Positions 1 to 10,583 of a DNA stretch of 35,637 nucleotides are shown piece by piece (position 1 is the stretch's first letter; each line of letters starts with the position of its first letter). The notes beneath the pieces are model-generated. The model saw only the letters and a program-made list of their open reading frames with translations. It was not told the origin of the DNA and did not search any database. The stretch is from an uncultured Verrucomicrobiales bacterium (GTDB taxonomy: Bacteria; Verrucomicrobiota; Verrucomicrobiia; Limisphaerales; UBA1100): NCBI GenBank assembly GCA_913041895.1, contig CAJWKQ010000009.1, forward strand, positions 1 to 35,637, written 5' to 3'. The translations under genes and the position numbers were made by a program.

Positions 1-1230
1 TATGATCGCACCGAATCAACGTACAGAATGGTAGATGAGCTACTCCAGAAATATAAACACATTAATAAAAATCTCACAATCAACAGTATCGACCCATTGC
101 AGCATCCGAAGCTGGCTCGTAAGATTCAGGCCAAATTCCGACTCAGCGAAGAACAGAATAACGTGGTCATCTTTTCGGCTAATAAAAGGCACAAAATTAT
201 TTCCCAAGGACAACTTTCACGGGTAAATCTAAAAACGATGGAGCGGTCGGATTTTCTTGGTGAGCGCCTATTTACTTCCGCACTTTTAGCAGTATCCAGT
301 AATGAGCAACCCACCGTCTATTGTCTAACAGGGCATGGGGAGCACAGCATTACTAACTTAAATAGTAGTGGATATGGCGAATTCGGTCAGCTGCTAGGTG
401 AAATGAACACTCGCGTCCGCGATCTATCGCTTCAACAACAAACAACCGTACCCGGAGACTGCAGGCTCCTCATTATTCCAGGCCCTAAAACCGAACTCAA
501 TCTTGAGGAACAGAGAAGTTTAAATCAATATCTTGTTAAAGGTGGTCGACTCTTGGTCTTATTAAATCATCGTTCCAACGGAGGAATAAAAAGCCTACTA
601 AGGTACTGGGGGTTATCCATAGGTGATAACACAGTATTGGATCCAGACAATACATTGGGTGACGGCTCCATAACCCTTAGAAATTACGTTTACCATCCGG
701 TTGTTCAAGCACTTCAAAAAGAGAGCCTCCCAGTACGACTCCTGTTGCCGAGAACCGTAAGCACCCTACCAGAAAGTGACCCTTTGGCAGCAAAGCAAAA
801 AATGCAGCCTCTTATCCAAACCGGTCCAAAAGGCAATGCTTACCGTAATTTTTTGAACAATGAAACTGACTCCAAGCCTGTTCTCGAAGCTGGCCCGGGG
901 TCACTCCCTGTAGCTGCCGTAGTGGAGCGTGATACCTTAGCAGAATTAAAAACAGATGATCTGGCTCGAATTATAGTTATTGGAGATTCACTGTTTCTCA
1001 GTAACCAGATGATTGACAAGGAAGGCAACCGGGAACTGGCATGGCATTCTGTGAATTGGTTATTAGACCGATCAAACCTTTTGAAAACCATAGGGCCACA
1101 ACCTATTAAAACCTATCGCTTTGAATTTAAGGCGAACGAATTCAGCCGTTTGGCCGTGATTCTCATTGGGATCATGCCAGTAGGAACATTAGCAATTGGA
1201 ATTTTAGTTTGGCTTCGTCGACGCACATAG
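1..1230 (+). CDS. GldG-like ABC-type transport system auxiliary protein (5' truncated by window edge)
   Basis: Frame is open to base 1 (YDRTESTYR-MVDELL...). Contains GldG-type features: 'VYCLTGHGEHS', 'LLIIPGPKTELNLEEQRSLNQYLVKGGRLLVLL', 'IIVIGDSLFLSNQ', and a C-terminal TM helix followed by RRRT. Confidence 0.8.
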   Translation, partial: YDRTESTYRMVDELLQKYKHINKNLTINSIDPLQHPKLARKIQAKFRLSEEQNNVVIFSANKRHKIISQGQLSRVNLKTMERSDFLGERLFTSALLAVSSNEQPTVYCLTGHGEHSITNLNSSGYGEFGQLLGEMNTRVRDLSLQQQTTVPGDCRLLIIPGPKTELNLEEQRSLNQYLVKGGRLLVLLNHRSNGGIKSLLRYWGLSIGDNTVLDPDNTLGDGSITLRNYVYHPVVQALQKESLPVRLLLPRTVSTLPESDPLAAKQKMQPLIQTGPKGNAYRNFLNNETDSKPVLEAGPGSLPVAAVVERDTLAELKTDDLARIIVIGDSLFLSNQMIDKEGNRELAWHSVNWLLDRSNLLKTIGPQPIKTYRFEFKANEFSRLAVILIGIMPVGTLAIGILVWLRRRT

Positions 1231-1231
1231 C

Positions 1232-3046
1232 ATGATAAAGAAAGAAACATGGTGGTTAATTTGCATAGCAGCAATTTCTGCTGCTTACCTTTACATATTT
1301 GAATTCGATCGAACTGACCAGCCTGAATCGATTCCCCTCTTTTTTCAGCCTTTTAAGACAGATGAAATAATCTCCATTAAAATTATCTATAACCAAACTA
1401 ATACGGTAAAAGTAGCCCGAACCTCTGAGAGGTGGATGCTAGAAGCGCCAATCCGCTACCCTGCTATAGCCGAAGGACCGAATGCGCTTTTACAGCAGCT
1501 TTCAGAGCTTAAACCCATGAGCTACCATAAACTGGCAAAACCCTCATCTAGGTTTGGTTTTGACCCGATGCGTGTCAGAATCTACTTGGAAAAGAATAAC
1601 GGAAAAATAGAATTACAGCTTGGAGATTTTACTCCGCTAGAGGATAAAATTTACGCTCGAGTCCCGGAAAAACCAGGCGTGTTCACCATCAGCCGCCAGT
1701 TTCTCAATGTTTTACCTTACACTGCTAACCACTGGCGTGATCGTAAACTCTTTCATCTTGAAAAGAACCGATTGGATGTAGATCTAATAAGTATTCGCTC
1801 TGGTCCCAGACAAATGTTACTCCAAAAAAACACAAATAGTTTATGGCAAATCACACAGCCTAAACCCACGAAACGCGCAAACCAAACGCGAATTAAGCAA
1901 ACACTAGTTAAATTATGGAACTGGACTGCAACAGCTTTTGAAAGTGATGATATCAAGGTAGACCTACAACGCTATGGGCTACATTCTCCAGAAGCGGAAC
2001 TTATACTTGGTCAAGGAACTAATCGTCTAGCCGTAATCCAATTTGGAAATAGCCCCACCAATCAGCCTGGGCATGTCTATGCGCGTCGGCTAAACCACAC
2101 AAATATTGTGGTAATTCCAAACCCTTGGCTAAAGGATTTACGAGCACGAGTATGGGAATACTGTGATCACCGTCTAGTAGATTTATTCGACCCTAGCCCA
2201 GATTCTTTGTGGAGAATTGAGGTTGGATCTATAGAGCCATTTATTTTAGAACAAACAACTAACGGAGTTTGGAATATTACCCAACCTTCACCATTACCCG
2301 CTGACAACGAACTGGTTTTTAATTTATTGGATAAATTGATATCTTTGGAAGCTATTGCTCCAGAAAGGGAGGTGGTCGGAGATTACTCAACTTATGGATT
2401 AGATCAACCTTCAGGGCAATATACCCTTAGGGAACGCGGAGGCACTAATGCTATTATTTCGAGGATTTCATTTGGTTCCCCAACGGGTGAGAACGGCAAC
2501 CAGACCTTTATCAAACGTCATGACGAGGGGACAGTATACATTATTTCCCAAGCTGATCGTAGAAACCTACCCGTCTATTCTTACCAATTGCGCAGCCGGA
2601 AATATTGGGATTTTTCAGAGAAAGAGGTGGTTAAAATTATAATAAACCAGGGAGAAGAAATTGTCGAAATTACCCGAAACACCAATGGCACATGGTCATA
2701 TACTGATAGTCCGATTTCAGCCGAAAAGAGAGAAGACATTTCGACTGCATTAAATGCCCTAGGGCGTCTGCAGGTTGCAACTTGGACTGCTCGTGGCGCA
2801 GATAAGTTAGCAACATACGATATATTGAAACGCAAAAAATCAATTACTCTGGAGATAAAACGTGAAGGTAAAACTTTTGTACGTAAGGTACAGTTTGGAA
2901 AGCAAACCCAATCTTTAAACTTTTATGCCTACGCAACCGATCCACTTGAACAGGAACCAGTGGTTTTTGAGTTTCCCCTAAACACCTACAACGCCTGTGA
3001 AATTATTCTCTTTCCTCTATTAAAGAGGGAAAAATCTAACGAATAA
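1232..3046 (+). CDS. DUF4340-type repeat protein, partner of the GldG-like gene
   Basis: 604 aa; N-terminal TM helix; repeated 'W.ITQP' and 'YGL..P...' segments typical of DUF4340; starts 1 nt after the GldG-like stop. Confidence 0.75.
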   Translation: MIKKETWWLICIAAISAAYLYIFEFDRTDQPESIPLFFQPFKTDEIISIKIIYNQTNTVKVARTSERWMLEAPIRYPAIAEGPNALLQQLSELKPMSYHKLAKPSSRFGFDPMRVRIYLEKNNGKIELQLGDFTPLEDKIYARVPEKPGVFTISRQFLNVLPYTANHWRDRKLFHLEKNRLDVDLISIRSGPRQMLLQKNTNSLWQITQPKPTKRANQTRIKQTLVKLWNWTATAFESDDIKVDLQRYGLHSPEAELILGQGTNRLAVIQFGNSPTNQPGHVYARRLNHTNIVVIPNPWLKDLRARVWEYCDHRLVDLFDPSPDSLWRIEVGSIEPFILEQTTNGVWNITQPSPLPADNELVFNLLDKLISLEAIAPEREVVGDYSTYGLDQPSGQYTLRERGGTNAIISRISFGSPTGENGNQTFIKRHDEGTVYIISQADRRNLPVYSYQLRSRKYWDFSEKEVVKIIINQGEEIVEITRNTNGTWSYTDSPISAEKREDISTALNALGRLQVATWTARGADKLATYDILKRKKSITLEIKREGKTFVRKVQFGKQTQSLNFYAYATDPLEQEPVVFEFPLNTYNACEIILFPLLKREKSNE

Positions 3047-3049
3047 GGA

Positions 3050-3463
3050 TTAACGACGATGGCGTTTGGCTTTGAGTTGAGCTTGAGAATAAAGTATGGC
3101 TTGAGCAAGTGCTTTGGCTTCGTCCTCTGATATATCGCCTCCTTCATCGAGTCGCTTTTGAGCTTTGGCTCTCGCCTCTTCGACGACAGCTTCATCAATG
3201 GCATCGCTACCAATAGCGTTGTCGGTAAGAATAGCGACATGATCACCAGTAATTTCAGCAAAGCCCTCACCTACTGCAAGAATCTCTTCAGCCCCATCCT
3301 TCTTGGCAATAAGCTCACCTGCCTTAACCTTAGTCATAAGTGGGGCGTGGTTTGGGTATATTCCTGCCTCCCCTTCGGAACCCGGTAAAGTCACCATATC
3401 TACATCTTCCGAATAGATAACTGCTTCAGGAGTGACAATCTCCAATTTAAGAGTGTCTGACAT
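3050..3463 (-). CDS. atpC: F1Fo ATP synthase epsilon subunit
   Basis: 'LKLEIVTPEAVIYSEDVDMVTLPGSEGEAGIYPNHAPLMTKVKAGEL', syntenic with atpD. Confidence 0.96.
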   Translation of the reverse strand: MSDTLKLEIVTPEAVIYSEDVDMVTLPGSEGEAGIYPNHAPLMTKVKAGELIAKKDGAEEILAVGEGFAEITGDHVAILTDNAIGSDAIDEAVVEEARAKAQKRLDEGGDISEDEAKALAQAILYSQAQLKAKRHRR

Positions 3464-3467
3464 TAGT

Positions 3468-4955
<1,488 letters not shown>

Positions 4956-4961
4956 TTATAT

Positions 4962-5846
4962 TTAGTTGCCCAACGCCATCTGGGCGGTGGTTATCTCCAA
5001 AAGTTCGTTAGTAATAGCGGCCTGACGCAATTTGTTGTACTCTAGGGTAAGGTCTTTAATCAGTTGGTTTGCGTTATCAGTAGCGTTTTTCATGGCTACC
5101 ATTCGAGCACTGTGCTCACTTGCCCTATTTTCCAATAAAATCTGCAGTACTTGGAAGTTGAGGTAGTGAGGCAACAATTCACCCAAAACCACAGCTGGAG
5201 AAGGCTCAAAAAGAAATTCCGTTGTGCCTCCAGGCAGATCCTCAGAGGTCTCTTCACCTTCAACCCCAGCCGATACGCCCTTAATTTCAGTTATCGGCAA
5301 CAAGGTCTGCACCTCCGGCTTTTGTGTAATGGTATTAATAAAATTAGTGAACGCAATATCCACATGGCCAACTGCCCCACTCTCAAAGAGTTCCACTGCA
5401 ACCTTGGTAATAGCTCTTGCTTCACTTATTGAAGGTGGATCTCCAAAAGAAAATTCAGCGGTCAAATCCCATCCCGCACGTGTAGCGTGCTGGGCACCTT
5501 TTCTACCGGCTGAAATTATTTGGGTGTTGGGCGTCACAAACTCGTCGGAAACTTTACGCAAAAGATTTGTATTTAGAGCGCCGCAAAGGCCTTTGTCGGT
5601 CGTGACCAAAATCAGTGCCCGTTTTTCACTTCCCTGGCTCTCCATATAAGGATGATCAAAGTCTCCAGCATGGGTCACAACTTCACCTAGGACTCTATTC
5701 ATCAGGTCGGCATAAGATCGCCCAGATATAGCCGACTGCTGGGCTTTCGCCATCTTGGCTTGGGCCACCTTTTCCATCGCCTTGGTGATTTGCGATGTAT
5801 TCTTGACGGACTTAATACGCCGCCTGATGTCTCTTGTGCTCGGCAT
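4962..5846 (-). CDS. atpG: F1Fo ATP synthase gamma subunit
   Basis: N-terminus 'RDIRRRIKSVKNTSQITKAMEKVAQAKM'; C-terminus 'SEHSARMVAMKNATDNANQLIKDLTLEYNKLRQAAITNELLEI'. Confidence 0.98.
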   Translation of the reverse strand: MPSTRDIRRRIKSVKNTSQITKAMEKVAQAKMAKAQQSAISGRSYADLMNRVLGEVVTHAGDFDHPYMESQGSEKRALILVTTDKGLCGALNTNLLRKVSDEFVTPNTQIISAGRKGAQHATRAGWDLTAEFSFGDPPSISEARAITKVAVELFESGAVGHVDIAFTNFINTITQKPEVQTLLPITEIKGVSAGVEGEETSEDLPGGTTEFLFEPSPAVVLGELLPHYLNFQVLQILLENRASEHSARMVAMKNATDNANQLIKDLTLEYNKLRQAAITNELLEITTAQMALGN

Positions 5847-5850
5847 TTAC

Positions 5851-7374
5851 CTAACTCTGTGACTTAAATTCATCCAATGCAGATTTGAGAGCAGATTCAA
5901 CCTCGTCAGTCACGGCACCTTCTGTCTCAATCGTCTTAACTAAATCTCCCTTACTGTCTTTCAGGAAGGTCGTCATATCGTTTTGGGTCTGTTTCAGAGC
6001 CTCTACATCCACATCATCGAAATATCCATTTTGCACAGCCCAGAGAACGGCCACTTGCATAGGGACTGCAACCGGCTGGAATTGTGGTTGTTTGAATACT
6101 TCAACAATCCGCTTTCCTCGCTCAAGCTTTGCCTTAGTAGCATCATCAAGATCACTGCCAAACTGCGCAAAGGCGGCCAACTCACGGAACTGAGCTAAAT
6201 CCAGTTTCACGGTACCGGCTACCTGCTTCATGGCCTTCACCTGAGCAGCGGAACCAACACGACTAACTGATAAGCCCACTGAAATTGCCGGGCGCACACC
6301 TTGGTAAAACAAGTCTGTCTCCAAGAAAATCTGACCATCAGTAATTGAAATAACATTGGTGGGAATATAAGCCGATACGTCACCAGCCTGCGTTTCAATA
6401 ATGGGCAAAGCGGTAAGCGAACCTCCGCCAGCTGCTTTACGCAAGCGAGCAGATCGCTCCAGAAGGCGGCTATGAAGATAAAATACATCACCAGGATAAG
6501 CTTCACGACCAGATGGACGCTTCAAAACCAGAGAAACCTGACGATAAGCTACGGCGTGCTTCGATAAATCATCATAAACAATAAGTGAATCCATATCATT
6601 ATCCATGAACCACTCACCCATGGCTGCGCCAGAAAAAGGAGCCAGATACTGATTAGTAGCAGAATCACTCGCTGTAGCCGCAACCACAATGGTATGCTCC
6701 ATAGCCCCTGCATCAGTCAGATCCTGAATAACCTTGGCGACGTTTGCGCGCTTCTGCCCGACAGCAACGTATATGCTGTAAAGGGGGCGGAAACCTTCGA
6801 CCCCTTCATTTTCTTTGTTGATGCGGGCATTATTAATGATCGTATCAACGGCCACAGCCGTCTTGCCAGTCTGGCGGTCCCCAATGATCAACTCTCGTTG
6901 CCCTCGGCCAATCGGAATCATTGCATCAACAGGCATAATCCCTGTCTGCATCGGCTGACTCACCGACTGCCGGTCAATAATCCCCGCAGCAATTTTTTCA
7001 ACCGGATAAGTCTCTTCATGTGCCACTTCTCCCTTATCGTCAATCGGTTGACCCAGAGAATCCACTACACGCCCCAAGAGCCCTTTACCCACCGGTACCG
7101 AAAGGAGTTCTCCAGTTGTCCGCACCTCAGTTCCCTCATTAATACCAGTATGATCACCAAGGATCACGGCGCCCACCTCAGTCTCCTCCAAATTCAGAGC
7201 CAATCCGCTCACTCCATTACCAAAGTCGAGACGCTCATTCATCATGGCACCGGTCAGGCCTTCAATCTTGGCCACACCATCACCAATCTCACGCACTATC
7301 CCCACGTTTTCACGTGCCACATCTGTCTTGGCTCCAGCTATTTGGGCTTCAATATCCTGTAATAGGTTACTCAT
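5851..7374 (-). CDS. atpA: F1Fo ATP synthase alpha subunit
   Basis: Walker A GDRQTGKT; '[47 protein letters not shown]'. Confidence 0.99.
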   Translation of the reverse strand: MSNLLQDIEAQIAGAKTDVARENVGIVREIGDGVAKIEGLTGAMMNERLDFGNGVSGLALNLEETEVGAVILGDHTGINEGTEVRTTGELLSVPVGKGLLGRVVDSLGQPIDDKGEVAHEETYPVEKIAAGIIDRQSVSQPMQTGIMPVDAMIPIGRGQRELIIGDRQTGKTAVAVDTIINNARINKENEGVEGFRPLYSIYVAVGQKRANVAKVIQDLTDAGAMEHTIVVAATASDSATNQYLAPFSGAAMGEWFMDNDMDSLIVYDDLSKHAVAYRQVSLVLKRPSGREAYPGDVFYLHSRLLERSARLRKAAGGGSLTALPIIETQAGDVSAYIPTNVISITDGQIFLETDLFYQGVRPAISVGLSVSRVGSAAQVKAMKQVAGTVKLDLAQFRELAAFAQFGSDLDDATKAKLERGKRIVEVFKQPQFQPVAVPMQVAVLWAVQNGYFDDVDVEALKQTQNDMTTFLKDSKGDLVKTIETEGAVTDEVESALKSALDEFKSQS

Positions 7375-7398
7375 GATTCTTTGTTCTGTTGTAAAAGT

Positions 7399-7791
7399 TT
7401 AAAATTTTTCCCCTAGCCGGGTTAAACGCGTCTTAACGCTACCATCAAACACATCATCCCCAATCTTCACACGCATACCACCTATCAGTTCAGCATTTTG
7501 GGTAAATTCAACAGCCACATCACTGCCTTTCATTCGGCCCAAGCTTTCCCTGACACTTTGTTTTTGTCCTTCAGTCAGATCAACCGCACTTTCTACACTC
7601 GCTGAACGACTGTTTACGTCCAGCTTCACCAACCGCTGCAACTCCTGTAGAGTTCCAAAATAGCCGCGTGGCTTCCTCTCGATAAGCAACGTCACGGCCT
7701 GCCTAGCTCGATCTTCGTCAAGCTGGCCATCGACCTGACAGCTCTTAAAAAGCTGCTTTGCATCACGACGAGATTGTTTACCACCTTTCAT
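7399..7791 (-). CDS. atpH: F1Fo ATP synthase delta subunit (OSCP), short form
   Basis: Position between atpF and atpA; C-terminal motif 'AELIGGMRVKIGDDVFDGSVKTRLTRLGEKF'. Only 130 aa. Confidence 0.93.
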   Translation of the reverse strand: MKGGKQSRRDAKQLFKSCQVDGQLDEDRARQAVTLLIERKPRGYFGTLQELQRLVKLDVNSRSASVESAVDLTEGQKQSVRESLGRMKGSDVAVEFTQNAELIGGMRVKIGDDVFDGSVKTRLTRLGEKF

Positions 7792-7797
7792 AGTCTA

Positions 7798-8331
7798 CTA
7801 AGCAGCCAATTCTTTGTTGGTTTCATCAATCAAACGCTGCTGATCATCCTCACTAAGAACCTTCCCACTGACCTTTATTGTAGTATCAACTACAAGTCTG
7901 CCAATCTCGGCCTTAAGTTCGCTCATCATCTCTTGGCGTGAGGCTTCGGTTGCTTCCTGGGCCTTGGCAATAATATCCTCAGCTTTCTTCAGTGCTTTTT
8001 CAGCTTCTTCTCTTTCTAGTTTTGCAGCAGAAGCTTTTGCTGCGTCTATTATCTCCTGACGCTTCTCACCGGCTTCCTTAAGAATAGCGTCTTTTTGTGC
8101 CTGAGTATCTTCCAGCTCAGCTTTGATCTTGTCTGCGTTTTCGATGCCTTCGGCAATGCGTTGCTTGCGCTCTTCCAACACCTTAAGCACCGGTCCATAC
8201 GCAAACTTCTTAAGCGCAAACGCCAGTACGAGGAACGCTATGCATTGCGAAAGCAATAATTCCCACGTAACGCCAAATTGCTGCGGCAAGCCTTCTCCTT
8301 CTGCTGCGGCAAGTATGATTAGATTTTCCAT
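7798..8331 (-). CDS. atpF: F1Fo ATP synthase b subunit
   Basis: N-terminal TM helix followed by a long charged helix 'VLKVLEERKQRIAEGIENADKIKAELEDTQAQKDAILKEA'. Confidence 0.96.
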   Translation of the reverse strand: MENLIILAAAEGEGLPQQFGVTWELLLSQCIAFLVLAFALKKFAYGPVLKVLEERKQRIAEGIENADKIKAELEDTQAQKDAILKEAGEKRQEIIDAAKASAAKLEREEAEKALKKAEDIIAKAQEATEASRQEMMSELKAEIGRLVVDTTIKVSGKVLSEDDQQRLIDETNKELAA

Positions 8332-8345
8332 GTTAAAAATTAGTT

Positions 8346-8371
8346 AATCGGGCAGGATTCCCTGCCCGATT
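8346..8371 (-). other. Perfect intercistronic stem-loop between atpE and atpF
   Basis: AATCGGGCAGG-ATTC-CCTGCCCGATT: 11 bp perfect inverted repeat with a 4-nt loop, starting about 10 nt after the atpE stop. Confidence 0.9.
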
Positions 8372-8381
8372 GAGTTGATCT

Positions 8382-8579
8382 TTACGCGCCCATCTTCCCA
8401 AGGAAGATCGCAATAAACACAACACCTTCGGCCAACGCAGCGAAGATGATCGCCTGCGTCCGGATTTCACCGGCGGCTCCAGGGTTTCGGCCAGTGGCCT
8501 CAGCGGCTTTCATGCCCACTAATCCTACACCAATTGCAGAACCCAGGGCTGCCAGTCCAATATGAAGACTTCCAGTCAT
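8382..8579 (-). CDS. atpE: F1Fo ATP synthase c subunit (65 aa)
   Basis: Two-helix hairpin with glycine-rich TM1 'LGSAIGVGLVG', polar loop 'GRNPGA', carboxylate in TM2 'ALAEGVVFIAIF'. Confidence 0.97.
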   Translation of the reverse strand: MTGSLHIGLAALGSAIGVGLVGMKAAEATGRNPGAAGEIRTQAIIFAALAEGVVFIAIFLGKMGA

Positions 8580-8648
8580 TTTTTACCTTTCATTTTAGTT
8601 GTTCCCGATGATCGCCACTGACATGCATGGTCCGATCAACGAAATTAT

Positions 8649-9584
8649 TTAATGCACGTGTTCCTCTCCATGGTGCTCACACATCAGCGCTGTAAACACA
8701 GCTGCAAGCAGCGAAAACACCAGAGCTTGGACCAAGCCCACTAATAATTCTAAAAAATAAAATGGAAGAACCGCCAGCCAACCAAACCACGGACCTCCCA
8801 ACTTCATCACGGTCTCCAATATATTTTCCCCCGCAAATACATTTCCATAGAGACGGAACGTGAGCGCGACCGGCCGCACCCCAATGGAAACGATCTCGAT
8901 AATACCCACAAAAATAAACACCAAAACCAAAAACACTCCGAAGAATCCTGCTCCATGGCCTTTCACGTTGAAAATGTGACCAATAAACCCACCCGGCCCC
9001 AAGGCCTTAAGGCTCCAGTACAGCCACAGCACCATGAACATACCCGACATGGCGAGAGTCATGTTTACGTCCGCATTCACGCCACGCATCAGAGGTGCAT
9101 CCAAGTGATGGTTATGGAACAAACCGTAATCTTGATAAGTGTACCCAATCGTTCCAAGTCCAGGAATAAGCCCGAACCAATTGGCAAATAAAATAAAAAT
9201 GAATGTGGTGCCAAAAAACCAAAATGTACGCTTGACCATATCAGTGCCAATGATGCTTTCGAAAAATCCGTAGAGGCTTTCAACAAGCAGTTCCACGAAG
9301 TTTTGCAGGCCTGATGGAATAAGCTGTATGTTACTCGTGGCCATCTGAGCAATAATGATAATCCCCAAAGCCACAATGAAGGTCACAAACATCGAGTTTG
9401 TGATTTTCATTGGTCCAACCTCGAAAATCACCGGTGCAGCGGGAGGGAGCATGTGAGCCTCTTCATGATGATGGCTGTCTGCTTCAGATTTCTCTGAGCT
9501 GATAGAACCTCCCTCGTCGGCCAAAACGAAGGGACCGGTGATCATCAAAAACAGGGCAATTAAAATTTTGTGCAGTTGCATCAA
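8649..9584 (-). CDS. atpB: F1Fo ATP synthase a subunit with N-terminal signal-like extension
   Basis: 'RPVALTFRLYGNVFAGENILE' signature with the conserved Arg; His/Glu-rich N-terminal segment after a signal-like helix. Confidence 0.97.
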   Translation of the reverse strand: MMQLHKILIALFLMITGPFVLADEGGSISSEKSEADSHHHEEAHMLPPAAPVIFEVGPMKITNSMFVTFIVALGIIIIAQMATSNIQLIPSGLQNFVELLVESLYGFFESIIGTDMVKRTFWFFGTTFIFILFANWFGLIPGLGTIGYTYQDYGLFHNHHLDAPLMRGVNADVNMTLAMSGMFMVLWLYWSLKALGPGGFIGHIFNVKGHGAGFFGVFLVLVFIFVGIIEIVSIGVRPVALTFRLYGNVFAGENILETVMKLGGPWFGWLAVLPFYFLELLVGLVQALVFSLLAAVFTALMCEHHGEEHVH

Positions 9585-9740
9585 ATGGCCAATTCGGGCC
9601 TCAAAAACAGGGTTAAATTACTGTCAGGCGGAGGCCCAAAATAGGACAAGTGATTTTTTTCACAAGCCTTTTCTTTGGCAAAAAGAAAAATAGTTTAATC
9701 CCAGATTTCGTAGGTGAACTTATTGGCTGCAGCTAGCGAA

Positions 9741-10580
9741 TCAGGAGATTAAGCGGACCAAGTCACGGGCCTTATCATCGGCTCCTTCGAGAATTGAATC
9801 TAGCACCTCTTCGTTGACCTGATGGCATGTCATAACCTGATCCTTGAAATGCTCTCCCCATCCCTCATTGGACTCAGCTGAAAGATCGCTCACGTAATAG
9901 ACCGGGTCAGGTCGAAGTTCACTAATGGGCTCATTCTGTGCGCTAATGGCAGCCCCGATATCCTCGGGCAAATCCCACTCATTACAAACCAAAGCTCCTA
10001 ATTCAGCGTGGTCCCATCCGAATGTTTCCTGTTCTATTTCATGTAGAGGCTTTTGACCTTCAATTGAGGTCTTATATACCTCCACATACTCATTCCCCTT
10101 ACTAGTGGCGATAATCGGCACACTCAAATCTTCCAAAAAACCGGAGGAAAAACAAAGCCCAGCACGTGAAGGATCCACCAAGTTTGCCAAGTCTCGAGCT
10201 ATAACTGCCCTAAGACTGGCATCAAGCCAAAAAGAGCTCAAATTCAGATCGCTAGGGACATCGGTAGGTGTAGCCACTTTTGCCCCTACCATCATAACGA
10301 CACGTTCCAATTCCGACTTACCTAACATGGTGACGGCATGGTCCAGGCCCTTGATTGGGATTTTGGGAGCATAGGCCAAAGAATTGACAGTTCGCATGAC
10401 CTTAGAGGTAAGGTCAGCATCCATACTCATCACTTCAGCAATATCTTTGGAGGTGGCTTTAGGATCACGTAAACGACTTAAGGTTTCAAAAATAGTTTTC
10501 CGAAACCGCGGGAGTTCATAGTCCCCCAAAATCTCATGGAGTCGGGCATGAGGATTTTTTTGTTTTAAGAAGGAGAACAT
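9741..10580 (-). CDS. HDOD-domain protein
   Basis: 'LPRFRKTIFETLSRLRDPKATSKDIAEVMSMDADLTSKVMRTVNSLAY...IKGLDHAVTMLGKSELERVVM' matches the HDOD pattern (related to HD-GYP output domains). Confidence 0.85.
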   Translation of the reverse strand: MFSFLKQKNPHARLHEILGDYELPRFRKTIFETLSRLRDPKATSKDIAEVMSMDADLTSKVMRTVNSLAYAPKIPIKGLDHAVTMLGKSELERVVMMVGAKVATPTDVPSDLNLSSFWLDASLRAVIARDLANLVDPSRAGLCFSSGFLEDLSVPIIATSKGNEYVEVYKTSIEGQKPLHEIEQETFGWDHAELGALVCNEWDLPEDIGAAISAQNEPISELRPDPVYYVSDLSAESNEGWGEHFKDQVMTCHQVNEEVLDSILEGADDKARDLVRLIS

Positions 10581-10583
10581 AAC

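Noticed and set aside
3014-3028. CCTCT-attaa-AGAGG inverted repeat near the DUF4340/atpC junction as a bidirectional terminator
   Set aside because: Only a 5-bp AT-flanked stem with no proper U-tract in either direction and inside the coding sequence.
6694-7362. 222-aa plus-strand ORF opposite atpA, and other antisense ORFs (4022-4309, 5224-5649, 19770-20288, 20985-21419)
   Set aside because: They lie antisense to strongly conserved genes, have low-complexity or atypical composition and no recognisable motifs; best explained as shadow ORFs.
8382-8579. c subunit as Na+-coupled
   Set aside because: The carboxylate is followed by Gly (AEGVV) rather than the Ser/Thr typical of Na+-binding c subunits, so H+ coupling is more likely.
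9585-9740. Possible promoter (TTGTGA-N16-TATTTT on -) and GTGA/TCAC repeat upstream of atpB; absence of atpI
   Set aside because: The promoter match is weak and the 4-bp arms are not significant; lack of atpI is common and not informative.
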